From NCBI GenBank assembly GCA_029204225.1, contig CM055103.1:20402709-20466708 (forward strand): DNA of 64,000 bases. The letters are read 5' to 3'. Shown here piece after piece: positions 55,101-64,000 of this stretch (positions within the stretch are counted from its first letter, which is position 1; the number at the start of each line of letters is the position of its first letter). Origin of the DNA: Diphasiastrum complanatum (taxonomy: Eukaryota; Streptophyta; Lycopodiopsida; Lycopodiales; Lycopodiaceae). Position numbers and translations under genes: made by a program. Below the pieces are notes generated by a model, which saw only the letters and a list, made by a program, of their open reading frames with translations, was not told the DNA's origin and did no database searches.

Positions 55101-56228
55101 TCGGTAGAACTTTGTAATATCTAGATGTTCTAGGAGATTGTATAAAGTTTATGTCATTAAAGAAAAATATTATAATGGTCTTTAATTACTTTGTTGATTG
55201 TAGAATTTGGAACTCAAGAATCGGACTGGAAGAATATTCTTGAAATTCAGTCCTTGTGGAAAAGATTTCAGAATGATTCTTATATTTCTTGAGTTGTATG
55301 TTGTGCATATACTCCAGTATCTTTCAATGATAAAATATGGTTTTGGAATCCTGTAAATTATGATTGACGAATCATAAGATTCTAAGTGTTTATGATTGAC
55401 GGATCATAAATTGGTACTTAAAGGTCATTTGAAGATTATAAGAAAATGTGAGGATTCTTAAGATAATAAATAATTTTTGATCAATTGGGAGAGTCAAGAA
55501 TTTAGATCTGTTGGCTGAACTCTAAATTTCTCTACTCCAGCACATACTTGAGATTGTGTGGATCTCATAGGCATTTTCATTAAGTAATTGCTTATTTATG
55601 AGGAATTTGCTTATCTTACAGATTGTAGTCTATAAGTGCTTGTGTGCAAAGTTTAGTCTATATCTCTAGATTTATAGGAGACAAATAAATCTATTGAGAT
55701 ATGGATAGTTGCTGATTTTTTGCATATGATGCTAGAAATGGGACTGTTAACTCATTTGAGTAACTGCAATACTCTGGTTTGAGTTATAATTGTCTGAGAC
55801 TTGATGGATCTCCTAGAGATTTTAGATGACTGAATTGTGGTATTTTAGAATATTTGGATATTCTAAAAATACTGGTATCAAGAAGCCTTTTTTTTTTGCA
55901 AGAATTTGAAATGAAATTCCTTTAGCTTTTGGATTTGATTTCTGAAATAAAGTAAATCACCCAGTGTTTCATGTAATTGAGATTACATGAAGGTGATGAC
56001 CTTTTCTTTTGGATTAGATCAACCCATTTGAAAATTCTATAGATTAGTATATCTTTTGGATTTTGAATCAGTATTTATGAGTACAGGCAAGCAATTGAAA
56101 AATTGTTGCATCTTTGAGTACTTATTTAGATGAAAAGATCAGGCTCATGGATAAGATTTGAAAGCTTAAGGAATAATTTCATGTTTTCTTTTTCCATTTT
56201 GAGGACAGAACTTGTGTAAGGGAGGAAG
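52184..56228. other. AT-rich decayed DNA, possibly old Gypsy
   Basis: No usable open frame in 4 kb. One suggestive trace is AATCACCCAGTGTTTCATGTA (about 55957), which would read NHPVFHV, the conserved end of chromoviral Gypsy integrases, in the right place before the polypurine-like tract at 56217. The rest is unrecognised. Confidence 0.4.
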
Positions 56229-56735
56229 AATGTTATGGCCATATTTAGTTAAGGACATGGAATAGTCCTAATATGGTAGACCGGCCCTCCAATGTTCGAG
56301 ATTATTGGTCACGCCAAGATTTAATTTCACATCGAGGCCTGTTGCTGAGTAATGACCTTGAGAGGACCTAGACACTCTAATTGAGACATATGTAGCAATG
56401 CATGTACGTATGACTGTTATAGGCTAGAGGTATGCATGAAGAGTTGTAATCTATTTATAGTTGACCTGCATGGGAATTGCATGGGTTCATGCACAGGATC
56501 CTATTCTCTATATATTGAGATAGTGATTATTCCATTGACGACTTTGGTCTAGGTTACCTGATGAGCTCTTCTCCTCTTGCTATCACTTGGCATGGCTTGG
56601 GGCTAGATCCAGGAGGATTCTCCAAGAGGATCTAGGATTGGTTGGGTGATCTTGTTCCACAGTCTCTCTTGTGTTTTCCTATCCTCATCTTAGGGGTTTC
56701 TCCCTAGTGGTCTTTACACTGATCATCCTCAACAT
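56217..56735 (+). repeat. Polypurine tract and LTR-like sequence of a decayed Gypsy
   Basis: TTGAGGACAGAACTTGTGTAAGGGAGGAAGAA then TGTTATGGCC matches the usual layout of a Gypsy 3' LTR border (purine tract then TGTTA). The LTR would run from 56232 to roughly 56735, where Copia gag text begins. No second copy to confirm. Confidence 0.45.
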
Positions 56736-57025
56736 ATCATACACACAAATTAGCCATGTGTTTGAAGCTCAGACCTCGAAAGAAATTTGGGACATCTTGA
56801 GTACACTATACGATGTGCAGGACTTAGCTTTCAAGCTACACATCAGAAGGAGATTCTTCTCCCTCAAGATGACGAATGGTGATTCATTACAGAATCACAT
56901 CAACCAGTTCAAGAACCTGTTGTAGCAAATGGCCATTGTCAGATCAGTCATAGACGATCAAGACACAGTAATGACATTGCTTTCAAGCTTGATAAGCTCT
57001 TATGATAGCTGGGTGATTGTCATGC
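56736..57025 (+). pseudogene. Copia gag fragment
   Basis: AQTSKEIWDILSTLYDV, KLHIRRRFFSLKMTNGDSLQ and HINQFKNLL, then after a TAG VIDDQDTVMTLLSSLISSYD and WVIVM. This is the central gag region of a Copia element of the LLSSLPxSYDSW type. It has no neighbours from the same element on either side. Confidence 0.75.
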
Positions 57026-57300
57026 CCACGACTAGTGGTCTCGGGTAGTGTGTCCTCGTTAGGGATCAGTAGACCAACAACCCATAAGTTAATTGTGACT
57101 ATAAGGGAATTGGGGCCCTTGTGTGTATAAGGTCATAATTAATGGTTGTAGGCCTAAACTCATGATGGTGGATTTGTATGGGTCTATTAGTGAGTTGTTG
57201 GGGAACTGGATGACGTGGCTCAGATAGGCTGCAGAGGTGTCCAGTCAGGTGTGACAGTGCACTACCAGTGGTGCATGGGCCTTGGAGGGTATAAGTATAC
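57026..57300 (+). repeat. LTR-like start (TGTCATGCCC), tentative
   Basis: TGTCATGCCCACGACTAG starts abruptly where the gag fragment ends and resembles a common Gypsy LTR start. A TATAAGTATA word lies at about 57290. It could be the LTR of the element whose integrase fragment follows on the minus strand. Unconfirmed. Confidence 0.3.
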
Positions 57301-57850
57301 CTATTGGGCTCTGCATTATACTAGAATCCTTCGGGATTCTCAAATATACCCAATCCCTCACTTGAAAGTCTCGTGGTGATCTTTTCATATTTGCATGATG
57401 ACGGTCGCTATCCTAGGCACACTGGACATTTTCACGTGCAATCCGTAGCATTTCTTGCATATCATGTAGGAAATCTACTACCTTCTAAATCCTGATCGTA
57501 CGAGTCTCTACCGAAATGAGTGATATAGGTTCAAACTATACATAAGTATGCATGGGCTACAACCGGTAGCCAAATGCTTACTATAACTCAATCTCCATCA
57601 AGGATAACTTCCTCTCCATAGAGATTGCTATCAAAATATAAATACATATCTCATTAGATCTTCTGATCATGCAGGTAATCCTTCTCTTAAACGATCAAGT
57701 ATAGTTAGAATCTGAACTACGATTGTCAATCACAATTTTTCGGATTCTTATCCTATACTCAATAAGAGAATGTGATACCCTAGCATAGGCAACTCAACCA
57801 AGGTCAGATACTCTTCCCAATGAGATTGCCGCCAGAAAAATATGCTCGAA
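57301..57850 (-). pseudogene. Gypsy integrase C-terminal fragment, left inverted copy
   Basis: On the minus strand from 57850: WEEYLTLVELPML-type text, then GYSPCMLMYS, ISVETRTIR, FLHDMQEMLRIARENVQCA and DFQVRDWVYLRIPKD. These are the end of the integrase core and the following domain of a chromovirus-like Gypsy. 57430-57850 is inverted relative to 58818-59240, with roughly 90% identity. Stops and frame changes are present. Confidence 0.72.
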
Positions 57851-58817
57851 TACCAACAAGGAATAGGTTTAAAAAAACCACCATCTTGCAATAGAATTTT
57901 TTAGTTCTGACACAAATCAATTGGACTTGTAATCAGCCACTCTTCTACTACAAGAGTGTTTTCTAATTTTTTTATTCTTATATCTTCAAACCAAATATCA
58001 AAATATCAAAATATCAAAATTTCCTATCATTTCTAATTCTTGAAACAGGTCCGTCATCTATTCATATAACATATTCCTCTTGGAATTTATGATAGATATT
58101 TCTCCTTGATAACACTCTTTTCTTTCTACCTTTCCCCTTTTTCAAGAGGAAACGACACAAGTTTCCAAGGGATGCATCTCAATCTAGATTTGCCTTAGGA
58201 GAAGTTTCAAAGAAGAGATCCGTGAAAAACTTGAAAGTAAAGAAAGGTGTTGTATCATCATAACCAAATACTGATACTGTCCTAACACATTTTTGTGAAT
58301 GACTTATCAAAATATCTTCTTTGTCACCAACATTGAGAAGTGACTTGTAAATGAGAAAAGGATTTTTTGAAGATTTAAGTAAGGAAAACATTTAGAAAAT
58401 GATTCCCTTAACCATTCATGTGACATCATCTAAGGTCAACGGGTAATAAAAATTACTTTCCAAGGAATCACAAGAAAATATGTTAACCAATGTTAAGAAA
58501 TTCACAAATATATAGATATTTTTATAAAGAAATAGCTTACCGGATTTCCGGTTTTGTAAATTTGAGATATCCTTAAAGGGTCATGACCAATATTTCAAAT
58601 TTCCGACAAAACACCCATTTTGTGACCCATAGTATTTGGCATCAATTAGATTTACGACCTTACTATGGTCAACTGATCCATTTAGTTTTAGATCTTTAAT
58701 TTGGAATCACATGTGTCCCATACCACAGGTTCTTCCTCCATGAAGGCCCTCCACTTCCTAATCAAAGTGTCTCAAAATTCAGACTTATATGAACAAATTA
58801 GGTGAGGGAGAGAATGC
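57851..58817. other. Spacer between inverted Gypsy fragments
   Basis: AT-rich with no recognised gene. TATCAAAA(T) is repeated three times near 57998-58020. A short minus-strand open frame (58391-58179) matches nothing known. Confidence 0.45.
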
Positions 58818-59243
58818 TTCGAGCATATTTTTTGGGCGGCAATCTCATTGGGAAGAATATCTGACCTTGGTTGAGTTGCCTATGCTAGGGTATCATGTTC
58901 TCTTTTTGAGTATAGGACAAGAATCCGAGGAATTATGATTGAGAATCATAGTTCAGATTCTAGTTATACTTGATCGTTTAAGAGAAGGATTACCTGCATG
59001 ATTAGAAGATCAGATGAAATATGTATTTATATTTTGATAGCAATCTCCTTGGAGAGGAAGTTATCCTTGATGGAGATTGAGTTATAGTAAGCATTTGGCT
59101 ATCGGTTATAGCCCATGTGTACTTATGTATAGTTTTGAATCTATATCACTCATTTCGGTAGAGACTCGTACGATCAGGTTTCAGAAGGTAGCGAATTTCC
59201 TACATGATATGCAAGAAATGCTACGGATTGCACGTGAAAACCA
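58818..59243 (+). pseudogene. Gypsy integrase C-terminal fragment, right inverted copy
   Basis: Reads on the + strand: WEEYLTLVELPML, GYSPCVLMYSFESISLISVE, TRTIRFQKVANFLHDMQEML, RIAREN. It ends abruptly at 59240-59243, where Copia-5 begins. It is the inverted partner of 57430-57850. Confidence 0.75.
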
Positions 59244-60134
59244 ACAGAGCAAGCTCATCAATCCCATAAGTCAATAGACTTTCTGTGGCATAGAAGACTA
59301 TGTCATGTGAACCCAGTGGCACTATACAAAGCAAGCCAACATGGCACATTCACAGGAGTAAGCATCAAAGATGCAAATCTGACACCATGTGATGCATGCA
59401 ACAAAGGCAAGATGTCACGAACACCCTTCACCAAGGATTCTTTCAGAGCAACACAACTCTTGGAATTGATACACTTTGACATATGTCGACCTTTTGATGT
59501 GCTCTTTGTTGGAGACTCACGATACTACATCACCTTCATCGATGATTTCAGTAAATTTGTCGTCATATACTTTATCAACAACAAGTAGGAAGCTCTTGAC
59601 AAGTTTACTGGGCTGAGAAGTGGATTGAAAGAAAAGTCAAGCAGATTTGAACTGATAGAGGCGGAGAATACATCTCTGACCGCTTTGCTGATTTCTGCAG
59701 CAGTCGTGGTACAGGAAGACTACAGCCTATACACCACAGCACAATGGTGTAGTAGAAAGAAAGAGCAGAACTCTTATGGAAGAAGCAAGGTGCATGACGG
59801 CCTATTAAAAGGCATCAAGATCATTGTGGATTGAAGCAGTAGCTACGACCACTTACTTACAGAACAAGACAAATCAGACATTCCTCACACTATCCCACAT
59901 GAAGTGTGGTGGGGCAATAAACCAAATCTAGCTCATGTGCACATCTTTGGGTGTATAGCATATGCATACATTCCTGACAAGATCTGTAAAAAGATGGATG
60001 AAAAAGTTGAACTACAAGACACACATTCATCATACTACAGGATCTATCTGCCGGAGACTAATCAAATTAAAATTGTCAGAGATGTGAAGTTCGATGAAAC
60101 AAGAACGATAGCCAATGAAGACCCAATTAGCTAA
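59244..60134 (+). pseudogene. Copia-5 pre-integrase and integrase
   Basis: CHVNPVALYKASQHG, CDACNKGKMSRTPFTKDSF, ELIHFDICRPFDV (Asp kept; usual His-Ser-Asp is His-Phe-Asp) and YYITFIDDFSKFVVIYF. In other frames TDRGGEYISDRFADFC, then HHSTMV, where NGxVERxxR is broken by stops. The tail VWWGNKPNLAHVHIFGCIAY to KIVRDVKFDETR is open from 59904 to 60134. Confidence 0.83.
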
Positions 60135-61378
60135 GAAATTCTTGGGAAGCAATACCACAACCTACCTACATCAACAGAGGGAGCGAACTCTGAGCATCAG
60201 CAAGAAGACATTCGAATTCCAGATGGACTGAGTGACTGTTCAGATGACGAACAACCTGACAAGCAACTTGTACCCAGAACACCTGCAATGCATGATAACT
60301 CTACTATCAACAAAAGGGACAAAGGCAAAGCAATCACTGTGTCTGCACCACCTCCAAGGAGATCCAACAGGGAGAGAAGAAAACTTGTCAAGTATATACC
60401 AAATAGTTCAGTTTCAACTCAACAAGAATTTCGTAGATTTGGTGGTGAACCCCAGACATACAAAGAGGTTGTCAACAGCCCAAAAAAGAAAATTGGATTA
60501 AGGCCATGAAAGACGAAATGACCTCCATGAAACGTAATGATGTGTGGAAGCTTGAACCCTTACTAGCAAACAAGAAGAGTATCAAATGCAAATGGGTCTA
60601 CAAATACAAATATGGACCGGATGGCAAGGTATCAAAATACAAAGCCAGACTAGTTGCGAAGAGTTTCTCGCAAAAGTATGGTGTGGACTACACTAATACC
60701 TTTTCTCCCGTATTCAAACATACTTCATATTGTTCGCATACACAGTAGCCTACAGTCTGAAGATCCATATCGTAGATGAGAAGGCAACATTTCTGCATGG
60801 GGATCTGAAGGAAGAAATCTACATGGACCAACCGCCAAGCTTTACCTGCAAGACATTCCTAAACTATGCTTGCAAGATGCATAAGAGCATCTACGAACTG
60901 AAATAGTTTGCTAGGCAATGGTTTAAGAAGAATGATTACACACTCAGATCCTTAGGCTTCCAGCCTTTAATAGTTGATTACAACGTTTACGTGAAGGTGA
61001 TAGATGGTGAAATTATTATCATTGGGGTCTACGTCAATGACACATTGATTCTGTCAAGGAACAACATTCTGATTGCACAAGTTAAAGAGGATATCTCAAG
61101 ACATGTTGAAATATCAGATCTAGTGAAGCAAGATGCTATCTAGGTTTACAAATTGAAAGAAGACTTGAAGGTGGGAAATTATTTCTACACTAATCAAGAT
61201 AGATCCAAAAGATAATTGATGATTTCTAGATGACTGATTTCAAGGGAGTAAATACTCCAATGGTTCCTAGCATAGTGTTGACTAATGAAGACTGTCTCCG
61301 AAACAATGCAGAGCGGGAAGCTATGCTGCAAAAGCCTTATAGAACACTTATTGGTTCATTAATGTATTTGGCAGGCTT
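60135..61378 (+). pseudogene. Copia-5 linker and reverse transcriptase, catalytic box altered
   Basis: After a linker (PPPRRSNRERRKLVKY) comes [54 protein letters not shown], then frame changes, HIVDEKATFLHGDLKEEIYM, SIYELK, GVYVNDTLIL (the first Asp of YVDD is Asn) and FKGVNTPMVPS, GSLMYLAG. Several TAG and TGA codons. It stops at the join with the minus-strand ORF at 61379. Confidence 0.83.
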
Positions 61379-62905
61379 GCGAGTACTCTTCATGTGCATC
61401 TGGCCCGGAGCAAGTAGTCGTTTCGGTTGATAACTCCTTCATCTCAGCAAGTTCCTCGACAAGTGCTTTGTCGTTTTCGAGTGGAATCAAAAACTCTACT
61501 CGAAAATTCTTGAGCATCTAGTCTTGAAGAGACTGCAGCTTCGAAGAATCTATCTGGATTAGACTAGAGCTGTTGCACAAGTGTAAGGCAGTTTCTGTCT
61601 TTATTCTCTTCATGCCTTCATCATGAAGCTTGGTCTGTAGAGAAGTCTTTTTTGTCTTGACCTTATTGAATTCGGTAGTCAACAAATCAAAATTTCTCTA
61701 CAATTCAGCAGATTTGGCATAAAGTGCCTTATTGCTATCTTCTAATGACTGGGCTTCATCATTAACTTTTTGGAGGAGTCTCTCCAAAGAGCGGTTTCGC
61801 TCATTTAGCTTCTGATTATCAGCTTCTAGGAATGTGATATGTTCGGATAACATCTCTATGTTGCCGGTCATCTCATCAGTGTGCTGGAACAGCTGCATCA
61901 TGTTCTCTTGAATATGCATGTCGTAGGAATGAATCTTTCCAACAATCTCCTTGGCACCCAAGGAAAATTGATGGTACCACCTATAGAGTTTGTCTTTGTT
62001 GTCCTCTACATCCTCCTCCGTGTCAATAGCTTCCTCCTCAGGCCTTTTGTCTTTATCAGACATAGTATCTTCGTCGTTCATGAATGTCGAGTCCTTTGGC
62101 TTCTGAGAAGACCCTCCTATAATAGGGACGACAATCAAAGTTTCGTCTGTAGTAGCGAGTTTTGTAGCATCATCCTCTTCTGCTTCCTTTGAAACTGGTA
62201 CGGTCTCCACCTCCATGGCTGTGGCAGCTACTGGCTGGTCTTGAGGAACATGGGCACCCTGCAAGAAGCTCGATAAATCTATCTTTGTTGTTGCCAACAT
62301 CCTTCCTGCTAAAATACCCTGGTCTGATTGCATAAGAATGCCAAAATGGTCGCACAATCGTGAGATGTGCTTCAACTACAACAAACTTTTTATGCTTAAT
62401 CCAGCACAGGAATGTTTTATATGCTATAATATCATCTAATACGTACCCAAAGTTCTGTGCTGAGATGGTAGCATCAGCATCAGTAATGAACAACACTTGG
62501 TTTGCATACTTGTAGAAAAATTTCATTTGCGCATCCCTCATCATGGTGATCTTGTACCCCTTGCTTAGTACAAAGGAGTTCGACAAAAAGTAAGTCGACT
62601 CATCTATGGCATCCTTTGAAGTTACATTGGCTGCCCCATCAGTTGGCAATCCTAGGGCTAAAGAAAATACAGCTTCATTGACCATAAAGGTATTATTTCG
62701 CAATGTAACCCTGAAAATCAGAGTCAGCCACCATATAAATAGAGTGAATGAACTCGGTGCTGATCTCTGGCAACACGATTGATGGTGGATCCACTTTCAA
62801 ATCAATCAACTTGCAATGATCCAGTAAGGACTGAATTGAAGCAAGTCGAATGGGTGCATGGATTTTCTAGTTGATAGTTGCACTAGTGCTTGCAGTTGCA
62901 TCCAT
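61379..62905 (-). pseudogene. Extra Gypsy ORF, N-terminal and coiled-coil part
   Basis: On the minus strand from an ATG at 62905: an N-terminal segment with one stop (APIRLASIQSLLDHCKLIDL), then after a frame change 62703-62390 (NNTFMVNEAVFSLALGLP, DESTYFLSNSFVLSKGYKI, MKFFYKYANQVLF), and from 62375 RLCDHFGILMQ, ILAGRMLATTKIDL, an acidic linker, RWYHQFSLGAKEIV and a long coiled coil to 61698. The layout is reminiscent of the plant 'putative transposon protein' ORFs of Athila-type elements, but that is a resemblance only. It is homologous to 12475-11850 and is cut at 61379 by Copia-5. Confidence 0.65.
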
Positions 62906-64000
62906 TTTGATAGCAAAAATGACAGCAGAAAACATGGGAGAGTCTATTTTGAGTGAAAGTAGCAAATTGGATGGGATTTCCAACTATGCAGTTTGGAAAT
63001 TCAAAATGAAGAACATACTGATGGAGAAAGACATGTGGGAAGTCGTCACAGGTGATGAGAGAAGGCCGCCAAATGAAGCAGATATCAAAGTGTTCGACAA
63101 AAAGATGAGGAAAGCTTTGACCTTCATTAACTTGTCAGTGAAGGATCACATCATTACCCACATTTGTGATGCTTTTACACCCAGACAGGCATGGGATGTG
63201 CTGAAGTCAAGGTTAAATAGTGCCCGCATGGAGCAAGGAGAGCACATTCAGACGTACATGACCAGAATCAAGACAATGAGAGATGAACTGCATTCTATTG
63301 GTGAGCGCATACATGATGTGGAGCTGGTGCACAATGCATTGTGCGGCATTGTAGAACCCTATCAGATGTTTGTGAGCGGAATAGCATCAAGAGAAAGACC
63401 TTTGACGAGCTCACAAGAATCTTGATGCAGGAAGAGCAACGGCGAGAAATGGTGAAAGCTAGACGTCAAAATACTGACGATCAGGCACTTGCGACACGCC
63501 AAAAACAAGCCAAGGGCAAGGGCAAGAAGAAGTCTAAGCAGCAATTTGCCAAGTCTCAGGAGGATGAGGGATCTTCCAGTAAAACTAAGAAGAAAGGCAA
63601 GTGCTTCCATTGTGGTAAAAAGGGCCATTGGAAGAGTGAATGTCACAAATTCCTGGTGAAACAAGGCAAGGGGAAACCAAAACAAGCAGGTAACCTTGTC
63701 GATGAGGGTGAGATTGAAGACTCTAGCATCTTCATATCTGCATTGTCATCTAATCAAGATGATCAAGCATGGTATATTGACTCGGGAGATACAAGACACA
63801 TGACAGGTAACAAGAATTGGTTCAGTAGTTTGAAGGTGTTGGATAATGGAACATCTGTTTCACAAGCAAATGGTGAGGTGTGCAAGATAAAGGGGATAGG
63901 CACCGTTTCAATCCAACTACCTAATGGAAAAAGTAGGATGATCAAGGAGGTACTTTACGTACTAGGTTTAAAGAAAAATCTACTTTCTGTTGGAGTCATT
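62906..64000 (+). mobile_element. Copia-8: 5' coding part of a Ty1/copia element, runs off the window
   Basis: gag followed by protease on the + strand, well preserved. The expected primer site and LTR are not found upstream; the extra Gypsy ORF lies there instead, head to head, so the 5' end is truncated. Confidence 0.85.
62919..64000 (+). pseudogene. Copia-8 gag and protease (partial)
   Basis: ATG 62919 starts MTAENMGESILSESSKLDG, with the gag N-terminal NYAVWKFKMKNILMEKDMW, helical region (QAWDVLKSRLNS, HIQTYMTRIKTMRDELHSIG) and one frameshift near 63400. Then a basic linker and a CCHC knuckle CFHCGKKGHWKSEC (about 63602-63643). Protease begins WYIDSGDTRHMTG at about 63771; the usual D-S-G-A is D-S-G-D. 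EVLYVLGLKKNLLSVGVI reaches the window edge. Only the frameshift breaks it. Confidence 0.85.

Larger units (their letters stand above)
59244..61378 (+). mobile_element. Copia-5: internal part of a Ty1/copia element
   Basis: Starts in the pre-integrase domain and ends inside RT-RNase H (GSLMYLAG), both at rearrangement joins and without LTRs. Same family as Copia-4: both read CHVN-, KGKMSRTPF, ITFIDDFSKFVVIYF, KPNLAHV, VKFDETR. Numerous stops. Confidence 0.85.

Overview
This window looks like a transposon-rich land-plant nuclear chromosome. It contains one clear host gene, an amino acid permease of the AAP type with seven coding exons (17547-20420, + strand) and canonical GT-AG introns. Nearly everything else is retrotransposon sequence, mostly broken and nested. 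Evidence for a plant is the AAP gene, plant-type Copia and Gypsy polyproteins, primer-binding sites for initiator-Met and Asp tRNA, and a short run of the plant telomere unit CCCTAAA. The species cannot be fixed. The TE load and the diverged AAP loop would suit a non-seed plant such as a fern, but that is a guess.

Layout. 1-3540: degenerate Copia element (Copia-1, +). 3541-4640: ATGCA- and CTAG-rich non-coding DNA. 4650-10080: decayed Gypsy element (Gypsy-1, -), interrupted at 4828-5615 by a foldback element and ending at a (CT)n microsatellite (10085-10175). 10176-12475: relic of a second Gypsy family (-) with LTR, polypurine tract and an extra 3' ORF. 12476-17014: non-coding DNA with a 127-bp tandem duplication, two tRNA-SINE insertions with target duplications, and two adjacent MITE-like foldbacks. 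17015-20420: AAP gene. 20421-22604: AT-rich spacer. 22605-23456: Copia-2 fragment (+), same family as Copia-1. 23457-30512: Copia-3 (-), split by a 3.7-kb non-coding LTR-type insertion (about 24621-28335). 30513-44689: Copia-4 (+), carrying two insertions: a second copy of the foldback family (31766-32145) and a complete Gypsy element (Gypsy-2, -, 34542-43472). 44690-52183: two related Copia elements tail to tail (Copia-6 +, Copia-7 -). 52184-56228: AT-rich decayed DNA. 56229-59243: LTR and gag scraps and an inverted pair of Gypsy integrase fragments. 59244-61378: Copia-5 (+), related to Copia-4. 61379-62905: another copy of the extra Gypsy ORF (-). 62906-64000: 5' part of Copia-8 (+), running off the edge.

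Most informative points. Gypsy-2 has two 1218-bp LTRs with about five differences, a perfect 5-bp target duplication (CGCAG), a tRNA-Asp primer site and a polypurine tract, so it is a recent insertion. It carries a shortened version of an extra ORF in the position where Athila-type elements keep an env-like ORF; longer relics of the same ORF lie at 10.8-12.5 kb and 61.4-62.9 kb. The two foldback copies (788 and 380 bp) share termini (CATTAG...CTAATG), have no visible target duplication, and each sits in a retrotransposon coding region where its exact removal puts the flanking coding sequence back in one frame.
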